DNA from: Dankookia rubra
Lineage (GTDB): Bacteria > Pseudomonadota > Alphaproteobacteria > Acetobacterales > Acetobacteraceae
Reading direction: 5' to 3'
Assembly: GCF_004355005.1 (NCBI RefSeq)
Contig: NZ_SMSJ01000050.1
Coordinates: 1-40,954, forward strand
Length of the DNA stretch: 40,954 nucleotides
The translations under genes and the position numbers were made by a program. The notes below the pieces were generated by a model. That model did not search any database, was not told where the DNA came from, and saw only the letters and a list, made by a program, of their open reading frames with translations. This document shows positions 16,049-22,773 of this stretch, one piece after another (within the stretch, counting starts at the first letter, position 1; every line of letters starts with the position of its first letter).

Positions 16049-16614
16049 TGCAGCCGCTGAAGCGCATGCTGTGGCCGCAGCTCGCGCGCGGCCTGTTCGG
16101 CAAGCCGGTCACCGATCCGGCGCCGTTGGTCCCGGACGGCGTGGTGCAGGCGCTGCGCGACCGGCTGGAGGAAAGCGCGCAGGCGCGGCTCGGCCGCAGC
16201 CTCTCGATCCGCCAGGTCGATTGCGGCAGCTGCAACGGCTGCGAGCTGGAGATCAACGCGCTGCAGAACGTGGTCTACGACCTCGAGCGCTTCGGGCTGC
16301 GCTTCGTCGCCTCTCCCCGCCATGCCGACGTGCTGCTGGTGACCGGGCCGCTGACGCGCAACATGCAGGAAGCCCTGCTGCGGACGCGTGACTGCACGCC
16401 GGAGCCCTGCTTCATCGTCGCCGCCGGCGACTGCGCGGTGGATGGCGGCGTCTTCCGCGGCAGCTACGCGGTCCTCGGCGGGATCGGCGAGGCGGTGCCG
16501 GTGGACCTGGTGATCCCCGGTTGCCCGCCGACGCCGGCGCAATTGCTGGAAGGGCTGCTGGCGCTGCTGGAAGCGCAGGTCCCGGCGAAGCCGCGGCAGG
16601 CCGGGGCCGGCTGA
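16048..16614 (+). CDS. hyfI: HyfI-like (NuoB family) [4Fe-4S] subunit
   Basis: The 188-residue protein is the small subunit that carries the terminal (N2-type) [4Fe-4S] cluster next to the large subunit's active site. The cluster ligand set looks intact: DCGSCNGCELEINALQNVVYD with C59, C62 and C65, then C129 in GDCAVDGGVF and C159 in VIPGCPPTP. It starts at an ATG overlapping the hyfG stop. Residues 1-50 form a longer N-terminal leader than in NuoB, with an amphipathic helix (RMLWPQLARGLFGKP), common in HyfI. So an electron path is present although the NiFe site is gone. It is the last gene of the operon; no ferredoxin-like hyfA or hyfH follows. Confidence 0.9.
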   Translation: MQPLKRMLWPQLARGLFGKPVTDPAPLVPDGVVQALRDRLEESAQARLGRSLSIRQVDCGSCNGCELEINALQNVVYDLERFGLRFVASPRHADVLLVTGPLTRNMQEALLRTRDCTPEPCFIVAAGDCAVDGGVFRGSYAVLGGIGEAVPVDLVIPGCPPTPAQLLEGLLALLEAQVPAKPRQAGAG

Positions 16615-16652
16615 AAAAGAAGCGGGCCGACCGGACGAATCCAGCCGGCCCG
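16614..16652 (-). terminator. Hairpin with a T tract reading on the minus strand
   Basis: CGGGCCG (16623-16629) pairs with CGGCCCG (16646-16652). On the minus strand the hairpin is followed by TTCTTTTT, the classic intrinsic-terminator layout. It lies immediately after hyfI, which is transcribed on the plus strand, so for hyfI it is a stem without a U tract. It may block antisense transcription entering the hyf operon. The remaining 235 bases up to the tauD-like gene hold only its promoter. Confidence 0.45.
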
Positions 16653-16829
16653 TCGGCGGCCCGAGGGCTACCAGTCTGGCGATGGCTTGCCGGGAAATAG
16701 CCACCACCGAACGCCGTCCGTCCGAACCCCCGCAGGGGCATCAGGACGACGAAGCCAGCATCCCGCACCGCATCTCAACAGGAGATGTGAGCCCGCTTAC
16801 ATCCGGGCAATCCGGTACGCTCGCGTGCA

Positions 16830-16858
16830 TTGTTCGCCTTGGCGCGCATTGCTAGGAT
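16830..16858 (+). promoter_or_regulatory. Putative sigma-70 promoter of the TauD-like gene
   Basis: TTGTTC (16830-16835) and TAGGAT (16853-16858) are separated by exactly 17 bases. Transcription would start near 16865, leaving a 25-base leader with GGAG before the ATG at 16890. Confidence 0.45.
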
Positions 16859-16889
16859 TCGAAGCGAGAGAACCAGTTGGAGAAAACCG

Positions 16890-17738
16890 ATGGACGGCTT
16901 TGCGCTTCCGCTGACGGTGCGGCGGCTGTCCGGTGCGGTGGGCGCCGAGATCGGCGGCATCCGCCTCTCCCCCGACCTGCCCGACCATACCATCGCTCAA
17001 CTCCGCGGCATCTGGCTGGAGCACGGCGTGGTCTTCTTCCGCGACCAGCAGCACCTGGACGCGCCCGCGCTGGCCGCCTTCGCCCGACGCTTCGGGGAGG
17101 TGGTGGAATACCCCTTCATCAAGGGCCTGGCCGAGGCGCCGGAGGTCATCCCGGTGGTGAAGCTGGAGACCGAGACGGTGAATTTCGGCGGGCTCTGGCA
17201 CAGCGACACCGCCTATCTCGACCGGCCGCCGATGGCGACCATGCTGATCGCGCGCGAGGTTCCGCCCTACGGCGGCGATACCCTCTTCGCCAGCGGCATC
17301 GCCGCCTACGAGACGCTGTCGCCGGGGATGCGCCGCCTGCTCGACCCGCTGCGCGCGGTGAACAGCAGCGCCAAGGCGGACGTGACCAAGACGCGGGAGG
17401 ATCGGCTGAAGGACACCGCCCGCGCCGGTGCCAAGCAGGTCTACGAGGTCGAGCACCCGGTGGTGCGGACGCATCCCGAGACCGGGCGCCGCGCGCTCTA
17501 CGTGAACGGCGGCCACACGCTGCGCTTCGCCGGGATGACGGTGGCCGAGAGCGTGCCGCTGCTCGACTTCCTGCACGCGCATCAGGTGCGGCCGGAATTC
17601 ACCTGCCGCTTCTCCTGGACCCCGGGCGCGCTGGCCTTCTGGGACAATCGCTGCGTGCTGCACAACCCGGTCAACGACTATCACGGCCATCGCCGGGTGA
17701 TGCACCGGGTGACGCTGGCGGGCGACGTGCCCGCCTGA
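16890..17738 (+). CDS. TauD/TfdA family 2-oxoglutarate-dependent dioxygenase
   Basis: The 282-residue protein has the iron facial triad of the TauD/TfdA family: H104-x-D106 in GLWHSDTAYLDRPP and H258 in FWDNRCVLHNPVNDY, with the 2-oxoglutarate-binding arginine in RRVMHRVTL near the end. Such enzymes hydroxylate substrates such as taurine, alkyl sulfonates, 2,4-D or other small acids, releasing a degradation product. The start ATG (MDGFALPLTVRRL) is chosen because GGAG lies nine bases upstream and GALGAEI-like RRLSGAVGAEIGGI follows as in the family; the frame opens earlier at 16830. It converges with the second amidase 18 bases downstream. The substrate is unknown. Confidence 0.9.
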   Translation: MDGFALPLTVRRLSGAVGAEIGGIRLSPDLPDHTIAQLRGIWLEHGVVFFRDQQHLDAPALAAFARRFGEVVEYPFIKGLAEAPEVIPVVKLETETVNFGGLWHSDTAYLDRPPMATMLIAREVPPYGGDTLFASGIAAYETLSPGMRRLLDPLRAVNSSAKADVTKTREDRLKDTARAGAKQVYEVEHPVVRTHPETGRRALYVNGGHTLRFAGMTVAESVPLLDFLHAHQVRPEFTCRFSWTPGALAFWDNRCVLHNPVNDYHGHRRVMHRVTLAGDVPA

Positions 17739-17756
17739 GTCCCCGACCACCCCGCT

Positions 17757-19106
17757 TCAATGCACGGCCAGCGCCGCCTCCACCGCCTGCGCCGTCGCCA
17801 GCAGCGCCTTGTCTGCCATCGCCTCGCCGGTCAGCATCAGCCCGACCGGCGCCTCGCCCGGGCGGTGGATGGGGAGGCTGATGCTGCAGCGGTCGAGGAA
17901 ATTGCCCACCGCAGTATTCCGCAGCAGCAGCATGTTGATGCGGTTGTAGGCCGGCTCCGCCTCCACCTCGGCGATCGCCGGCGGGATGATGGGGCAGGTC
18001 GGCGACAGCACCGCGTCGAAGGCCGATGTGCGCCTCGCCACCGCCGCGATCAGCCGGGCGCGGTGGTCCAGCAGGTCGATGTAGTCGGCGGCCGACATGC
18101 GCTCCCCGCGCCGGATGCGGGCCAGGATGCGCGGGTCGTAGTGATGCGCCTTGTCCGCCAGCAGCCGGCGGTGCCAGGCCCAGGCCTCGCTGGCGGCGAA
18201 GCCGCCGGCGGCATTCACCACGGGCAGCTCCGCCAGCTCCGGGATGTCGAACAGCTCGATCCGCGCGCCGGCCGCCGAAAGCCGCGCCAGCGCGCGCTGG
18301 AAGGCGGCGGCGACGGCGTCGTCCTGGTCCTCGGTCAGGAAGGTGCCGCGCGGCAGGCCGAGCCTGAGGCCGGCGACTCCGCGGTGAGACAGCGGCTGCG
18401 GCAGGTCCTCGCCGCTGATCACCGCATCCAGCAGGGCGCAGCAGGCGACGCTGCGGGCCAGCGGCCCGACCGAATCGAGCGAGGGCGCCAGCGGCAGCAC
18501 GCCGTCCAGCGGCACCCGCCGCGCCGTCGGCTTGAAGCCGACCACGCCGCAGAGCGCCGCCGGCACCCGGCAGGATCCGCCGGTATCGGTGCCGAGCCCG
18601 CCGAAGCCCATGTGGTCGGCCGCGGCCACCGCGGCGCCCGAGGAGGAGCCGCCCGAGAGCCGCCCCGTGGCGCGGTCCCAGGGGCTGAGCGGCGTGCCGT
18701 GATGCGGGTTCACCCCGAGCCCGCTGAAGGCGAATTCCACCATGTTGGTGCGGCCGATGACGACGAAGCCCTGCCGCAGCAGCCGCGCCACCGCAGGTGC
18801 GTCGGCGGTCGCCGGGGCTGCGTCCCGCAGCACGGCGGAGCCCGCCCTCGTGGGATGGCCATGCTCGTCGAACAGGTCCTTCACCGTGACGGGGATGCCG
18901 GCCCAGGGGCTCGGCGCCCGGCCGGCATGGCGCAGCGCGTCCATCGCCCGGGCCTGGGCCCGGGCGGCCTCGGCATGCACGGCGGTGAAGGCGCGCTTTC
19001 CCTCGCCCGCGGGGTCGGCGATGCGGTCCAGCGCGGCGTCGACCAGGCTGGCGGCTGAGATGCGGCCCGCGGCCAGGGCGGCGGCGGCGTCGGCGATATG
19101 CTGCAT
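17757..19106 (-). CDS. Amidase signature family protein
   Basis: This 449-residue enzyme is a second, distinct amidase. K76 is in IPVTVKDLFDEHG, S154 is in LSGGSSSGAAVAAAD, and the nucleophile S178 is in GTDTGGSCRVPAALCG, 24 residues further, as expected. VKDLFD and GRTNMVEFAFSGLG place it among GatA-like/AtzF-like amidases, but no gatCB genes are present. It should be cytoplasmic and hydrolyse an amide or carbamate. The ATG at 19106 (MQHIADAAAALAAGRISAASLVD) is chosen because the family domain starts there; the open frame to 19253 adds a basic leader without family features. It follows a 49-residue ORF on the same strand by 100 bases. Confidence 0.9.
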   Translation of the reverse strand: MQHIADAAAALAAGRISAASLVDAALDRIADPAGEGKRAFTAVHAEAARAQARAMDALRHAGRAPSPWAGIPVTVKDLFDEHGHPTRAGSAVLRDAAPATADAPAVARLLRQGFVVIGRTNMVEFAFSGLGVNPHHGTPLSPWDRATGRLSGGSSSGAAVAAADHMGFGGLGTDTGGSCRVPAALCGVVGFKPTARRVPLDGVLPLAPSLDSVGPLARSVACCALLDAVISGEDLPQPLSHRGVAGLRLGLPRGTFLTEDQDDAVAAAFQRALARLSAAGARIELFDIPELAELPVVNAAGGFAASEAWAWHRRLLADKAHHYDPRILARIRRGERMSAADYIDLLDHRARLIAAVARRTSAFDAVLSPTCPIIPPAIAEVEAEPAYNRINMLLLRNTAVGNFLDRCSISLPIHRPGEAPVGLMLTGEAMADKALLATAQAVEAALAVH

Positions 19107-19206
19107 CGGGCGATGCTGGCCGGGACCGGACCGATGGGCAAGATGGGGCGATAATCGGGACCGGCGATTCACGCCCTCGGCGCAGGCGCCCCGGGCGATC
19201 GCGGCC

Positions 19207-19356
19207 TCAGGCCTCCCCCTCGTTGTCGTTGGCGGGAGGGAAAAGCGTGACATACTCGGTCGCCGGCTCGAACATCACCGCGCCGAACATCCAGCCTTCC
19301 CAGAGCACGAAGCCCTCATCCGCCTCGGGCGGGTCGCCCGCGCCATTCTCGCTCAT
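19207..19356 (-). CDS. Small hypothetical protein, 49 residues
   Basis: The frame starts MSENGAGDPPEADEGFVLWE and ends LFPPANDNEGEA. A strong GGGGAGG ribosome site lies five bases before this ATG, which is the main reason to believe it. The protein is acidic, without a signal peptide or membrane helix, with a central hydrophobic stretch (VLWEGWMFGAVMF) and a C-terminal ANDN motif. I do not recognise a family. It lies between the second amidase, on the same strand, and the divergent gntR-type regulator, sharing the regulator's 103-base upstream region. It may be a small conserved protein or a chance frame. Confidence 0.55.
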   Translation of the reverse strand: MSENGAGDPPEADEGFVLWEGWMFGAVMFEPATEYVTLFPPANDNEGEA

Positions 19357-19423
19357 GCCGGCCTCCCCTGATGCCTGGGGCATAAGCCATCCGCGGCGCG
19401 GGGGGTTCCCACGACAGCGTGGG

Positions 19424-19454
19424 TTCCAAACCCAACTGCCATCTGCTATTGCAG
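19424..19454 (+). promoter_or_regulatory. Promoter and operator of the gntR-type gene (operator copy 1)
   Basis: TTCCAA (19424-19429) and TATTGC (19447-19452) have a 17-base spacing. The operator CTGCCATCTGCTATTGCAG (19436-19454) contains the dyad CTGC-TATT-GCAG and covers the -10 box. The same 19 bases, with one change, occur at 21166-21184 before the TRAP operon. The -10 ends seven bases before the ATG at 19460 and there is no ribosome site, so the mRNA is predicted to be leaderless. Binding by the regulator would block RNA polymerase, giving autoregulation. Confidence 0.65.
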
Positions 19455-19459
19455 ACTGC

Positions 19460-20161
19460 ATGAGTGCCGCCGCACCCCACCCGGTCGAAAGGCTGGCCGA
19501 GGAGGATACGCTCTCGCTGGCCGAGCGCGCCTACCGCCGGCTGCGCGACTCCATCGTCCAGGGCGCCCTGCCCGCGGGCAGCCGCATCTCCGAACGCAGC
19601 CTGGCCACCGCGCTCGGCATCTCCGCCCAGCCGGTGCGGGAGGCGCTGCGCCGGCTGGAACAGGACGGCATGGTCGTCACCCTGCCGCGCCGCGGCACGG
19701 TGGTGGCCGAATTCGGCCCCGAGCGGCAGGCCGAGATGGGCCGCATCCGCGCCGCCCTCGAAGGCGCCGCCGCGGCGCTCGCCGCCGCCCGGGCGGACGA
19801 TGCGGCGCTGGCTGCGCTGGACGCCCAGCTACAGGCGATGCGCGACGCGACCGCGGCGGGCAAGCCCGAGCTGGTGTCGGAGGCGAACGAGCGCTTCCAC
19901 GCGCTGATCCACAAGGCGACCGACAACGTCTTCCTGATCCGCTCGCTGGCGGCGCTGCGCGCCTATGACCATTTCGGCCGCGTCCGCGCGCTGAACGCCA
20001 CCCCGAAGGAGCTGCCCCGCGCGCTCCGCGAACATGCCGCGATCCTTTCGGCCCTGCAGGCGAAGGATCCGGATGCGGCCGAGGGCCGGATGCGGGCGCA
20101 CGTGCTGCGCTCGCTCGAGGTCGGCGGCCTGCTGCCCAGCACGAGGAAACGCCCCGCATGA
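19460..20161 (+). CDS. GntR family transcriptional regulator, FCD (FadR/VanR) subfamily
   Basis: The 233-residue protein has an N-terminal winged helix (about 23-90): LAERAYRRLRDSIVQGALPAGSRISE, then LATALGISAQPVREALRRLEQDG and VVTLPRRGTVVAEF. A C-terminal all-helical FCD ligand-binding domain follows, with FHALIHKATDNVFL, a region around LRAYDHFGR, and LREHAAILSALQAKDPDAAEGRMRAHV. The histidines in these segments normally bind a metal that contacts a carboxylate ligand. The ATG at 19460 is used because the operator-promoter lies just upstream. It overlaps the next gene by four bases. The shared operator before the TRAP operon indicates that it represses uptake until its organic-acid ligand appears. 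Confidence 0.92.
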   Translation: MSAAAPHPVERLAEEDTLSLAERAYRRLRDSIVQGALPAGSRISERSLATALGISAQPVREALRRLEQDGMVVTLPRRGTVVAEFGPERQAEMGRIRAALEGAAAALAAARADDAALAALDAQLQAMRDATAAGKPELVSEANERFHALIHKATDNVFLIRSLAALRAYDHFGRVRALNATPKELPRALREHAAILSALQAKDPDAAEGRMRAHVLRSLEVGGLLPSTRKRPA

Positions 20162-21081
20162 CCCTTCCCCCCGAGCGCGTCCGCGCCGCGCTGACCGGCA
20201 TCTCCGGCATCCTGGTGACGCCGATGGATGCCGAGGACCGCATCGCCCCGCCGCGCCTCGCCCCCGTCATCGCGCGCGCCGCCGCGGCCGGCGTCGATGC
20301 GCTGACCGTCAACGGCAATACCGGGGAGTTCTACAGCCTCTCCTTCGCCGAGGCCGAGCGGATGCAGGCCGAGGTCCCGGCGCTGGTCGCCGGCCGCGCC
20401 GCGGTGGTCGCCGGCGTCGGCCGCAGCATCGGGGAGGCGACCGCGCTCGCCCGCCGTGCCAGGGCGGACGGCGCCGACGCCATCATGGTGCACCAGCCGC
20501 CCGACCCCTTCGTCGCGCCGCGCGGCGTGGTGGCTTACGTCGCGAAGATCGCCGACGCGGCCGGCCTGCCCGTGGTGCTGTACCTGCGGAACGACGGGAT
20601 CGGGCTGCCGGCGATCGAGGCGCTGTGCAGGGTCCCGGGCGTCGTCGGCGTCAAATGGGCGACGCCGAACGTCATGGTGCTGGCCCAGGCGATCCGCCGC
20701 GCCGGCGCGGATGTCTCCTTCATCTGCGGCCTGGCCGAGCCCTGGGCGCCGCCGATGACGGCGCTCGGCGCGCAGGGCTTCACCTCGGGCCTGATCAACC
20801 TGGTGCCGGAGCGGTCGGTGGCGATCCTGCAGGCGCTGCGCGCCGGCGACTTCGCCCGGGCGAATGCGGAGATCGCCGCGATCCACGGCTTCGAGGCGCT
20901 GCGGTCCGAGGAGCAGAACGGCGCCAATGTCGCCGTGGTGAAGGCGGCGCTGACGCTCTCGGGCATCGATGTCGGCGCCGCCCGCGCGCCGGCCGCCTGG
21001 CCGCTGCCGCCGGGCTCGGCGGCGGCGCTGCGCGACCTGCTGGCGGGCTGGGGAATGCTGCAGCGCGCCGCGGCGGAGTGA
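20158..21081 (+). CDS. DapA/DHDPS family aldolase or dehydratase
   Basis: The 307-residue protein is a class I TIM-barrel lyase of the dihydrodipicolinate synthase/N-acetylneuraminate lyase family. The Schiff-base lysine is K166 in GVVGVKWATPN and the catalytic tyrosine Y142 is in VVLYLRND. The substrate carboxylate motif reads NGNTGEFYSLS (52-62), resembling KDG-dehydratase-type and other sugar-acid members rather than true DapA (GTTGE). It is translationally coupled to the GntR regulator and followed by a strong hairpin and a TRAP transporter under the same operator. A role in breaking down a sugar acid or keto acid imported by that transporter is the best inference. It is unlikely to be the biosynthetic dapA. 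Confidence 0.85.
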   Translation: MTLPPERVRAALTGISGILVTPMDAEDRIAPPRLAPVIARAAAAGVDALTVNGNTGEFYSLSFAEAERMQAEVPALVAGRAAVVAGVGRSIGEATALARRARADGADAIMVHQPPDPFVAPRGVVAYVAKIADAAGLPVVLYLRNDGIGLPAIEALCRVPGVVGVKWATPNVMVLAQAIRRAGADVSFICGLAEPWAPPMTALGAQGFTSGLINLVPERSVAILQALRAGDFARANAEIAAIHGFEALRSEEQNGANVAVVKAALTLSGIDVGAARAPAAWPLPPGSAAALRDLLAGWGMLQRAAAE

Positions 21082-21086
21082 GCCAA

Positions 21087-21133
21087 GGGCAAACCCCGGT
21101 CAGGCGCCCGGGCCTGACCGGGGTGATTTGCCC
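21087..21133 (+). terminator. Strong long hairpin terminator after the DapA-family gene
   Basis: CCCCGGTCAGGC (21094-21105) pairs perfectly with GCCTGACCGGGG (21112-21123) across a six-base loop. The stem is extended by GGGCAAA (21087-21093) with TTTGCCC (21127-21133) after a three-base bulge. It starts five bases after the stop codon and separates the gntR-dapA-like pair from the TRAP operon promoter. No long U tract is present. Confidence 0.65.
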
Positions 21134-21153
21134 GCCCAACAAACATCAGGCGC

Positions 21154-21184
21154 TTCCGGCGCTTTCTGCCATCTGCTATAGCAG
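21154..21184 (+). promoter_or_regulatory. Promoter and operator of the second TRAP operon (operator copy 2)
   Basis: TTCCGG (21154-21159) and TATAGC (21177-21182) have a 17-base spacing. The operator CTGCCATCTGCTATAGCAG (21166-21184) contains the perfect palindrome CTGCTATAGCAG (21173-21184) over the -10 box and differs by one base from copy 1. Transcription near 21190 would leave a roughly 48-base leader with a GGGAGGGAGA ribosome site before 21237. Confidence 0.7.
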
Positions 21185-21236
21185 TTTGTGACGATCGGGG
21201 CGGCACAAGACCGCCCCGCAGGGAGGGAGACAGTCC

Positions 21237-22223
21237 ATGACCATTATCACCGCATCGCGCCGCGCCATCCTGGGCACCGCGCTCGCCGCCCCCTGGATCG
21301 CCGACCGCGCCGCGGCGCAGGGCATCACGCTGCGGGCCGCCGACATCCACCCCGACGGCTACCCGACCATCGAGGGCGTGAAGCTGATGGGCAGGCTGGT
21401 CGAGGAGCGCACCGGCGGCCGCATCAGGATCCAGATGTTCCATTCCCGCCAGCTCGGCGAGGAGAAGGACACGCTGGAGCAGACCCGCTTCGGCGTCATC
21501 GACTTCACCCGCGTCAACACCGCGCCGCTGAACAACCTCGTCCCCGCCACGCTGGTGGTCGGCCTGCCCTTCCTGTTCCGCGACACCGCGCACATGCAGA
21601 AGGTGATGGACGGGCCGATCGGCGAGGACATCGGCAAGGACACCGCGTCCCACGGCCTGATCACGCTGGCCTACTACGACAGCGGCGCCCGCTGCTTCTA
21701 CACCAAGCCCCGCGCGGTGCAGGAGCCCGACCAGCTGAAAGGCCTGAAGGTCCGGGTGCAGCAGTCCGACATGTGGGTGGCGCTGATGCGCGCCTTCGGC
21801 GCCAACGCGACGCCGCTCCCGTTCGGGGAGGTCTATTCCGCCATCCAGACCGGCGTGGTCGACGGCGCCGAGAACAACGTGCCGACCTACTACACCTCCC
21901 GCCACTTCGAGGTGGCGAAGTTCTACACGAAGACCGAGCACAGCCTCTCGCCCGAGATCCTGGCGATGAGCAAGCGCAGCTACGACAAGCTGGCCAAGCC
22001 CGACCAGGAGATCATCCGCGCCGCGGCGAAGGAGAGCGTGCCGCACATGCGCAAGCTCTGGGTGGCGATGGAGGAGGAGGCGCTGGCGAAGGTCACCGCC
22101 GGCGGGGCACAGATCGTCGAGGCCGACAAGGCTGCCTACGCGAAGCTGACCCAGCCGGTCTACGACCAGTTCGTCAAGGATGCCAAGCTGAAGGCGCTGG
22201 TCGAGCGCATCCGGGCGGCCTGA
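21237..22223 (+). CDS. dctP: TRAP transporter substrate-binding protein DctP
   Basis: The 328-residue protein begins MTIITASRRAILGTALAAPW, a signal peptide with a twin-arginine-like pair and probable cleavage after ADRAAA. The mature part has the classical DctP/SiaP fold hallmarks: RLVEERTGGRIRIQMF, QLGEEKDTLEQTRFGVIDF, and the substrate arginine region LKGLKVRVQQSDMWVALMRAFGANATPLPFGEVYSAIQ, then GVVDGAENNVPTYY. This subfamily usually binds sugar acids (uronates, gluconate-like) or C4-dicarboxylates. It heads the dctPQM operon and is controlled by the operator shared with the upstream GntR gene. It is clearly different from the TakP-like protein at 8047-9150. Confidence 0.93.
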   Translation: MTIITASRRAILGTALAAPWIADRAAAQGITLRAADIHPDGYPTIEGVKLMGRLVEERTGGRIRIQMFHSRQLGEEKDTLEQTRFGVIDFTRVNTAPLNNLVPATLVVGLPFLFRDTAHMQKVMDGPIGEDIGKDTASHGLITLAYYDSGARCFYTKPRAVQEPDQLKGLKVRVQQSDMWVALMRAFGANATPLPFGEVYSAIQTGVVDGAENNVPTYYTSRHFEVAKFYTKTEHSLSPEILAMSKRSYDKLAKPDQEIIRAAAKESVPHMRKLWVAMEEEALAKVTAGGAQIVEADKAAYAKLTQPVYDQFVKDAKLKALVERIRAA

Positions 22224-22228
22224 CCGCC

Positions 22229-22759
22229 ATGCAACCCTTCGCCCGCGGCGTCTCCGCCGCGCTCGACATCGTCGCCCGCGCCGCCATCGGCATCGCCGGC
22301 GTGGCGATGGTGGCGATGGTGCTGATCGTCGCCTGGGGCGTCTTCGGCCGCTTCGTGCTGAACGACACGCCCTCCTGGGCGGAGGCCTCGGCCCTGCTGC
22401 TGCTCGCCTGGGTGATCCTCGGCGCCGCCGCGGCGGGGGTGCGGGAAGGCTTCCACATGGGCTTCGACACGCTGCGGGACGTGCTGCCGGAGCCGCTGAC
22501 GCGGCTGTTCCGCGTGCTGTCGGACCTGGTCGTCACCCTCTTCGGCGCCGCCATGGCCTGGTATGGCGGCGAGCTCGCGCTGGAAGTGTGGGACGCGACG
22601 CTGCCGACGCTCGGGCTGCCGGGGACGGTCGAGTACCTGCCGCTGGTCATGGGCGGCGTGCTGATCGCGCTCTTCGGGCTCGAGAGGCTGCTGGCGCATG
22701 CCGTGACCGGCGAGGCCCCGGCCGGCGTGCCGGAACACACGCTGCTGACCGACGCCTGA
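22229..22759 (+). CDS. dctQ: TRAP transporter small permease DctQ
   Basis: The 176-residue protein starts five bases after dctP. It has four hydrophobic helices: the N-terminal one around IGIAGVAMVAMVLIVAWGVF, ALLLLAWVILGAAAAGV, LSDLVVTLFGAAMAWYGGE, and LVMGGVLIALFGLERLL. The DctQ motifs GRFVLNDTPSWAEASALLLLAW and REGFHMGFD are typical. It bridges the binding protein and DctM. The C-terminus is a short hydrophilic tail. Confidence 0.92.
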   Translation: MQPFARGVSAALDIVARAAIGIAGVAMVAMVLIVAWGVFGRFVLNDTPSWAEASALLLLAWVILGAAAAGVREGFHMGFDTLRDVLPEPLTRLFRVLSDLVVTLFGAAMAWYGGELALEVWDATLPTLGLPGTVEYLPLVMGGVLIALFGLERLLAHAVTGEAPAGVPEHTLLTDA

Positions 22760-22773
22760 GGAAGCGGGACCAG

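Noticed and set aside
14473-16614. A 713-codon frame covering hyfG and hyfI
   Set aside because: Its upstream part is out of frame with hyfG; only the last 188 codons (from 16048) are a real protein, HyfI.
20158-21081. Biosynthetic dihydrodipicolinate synthase (dapA)
   Set aside because: The TT motif is changed to NT in GNTGE, and the gene sits in a GntR/TRAP catabolic context rather than with lysine or cell-wall genes.
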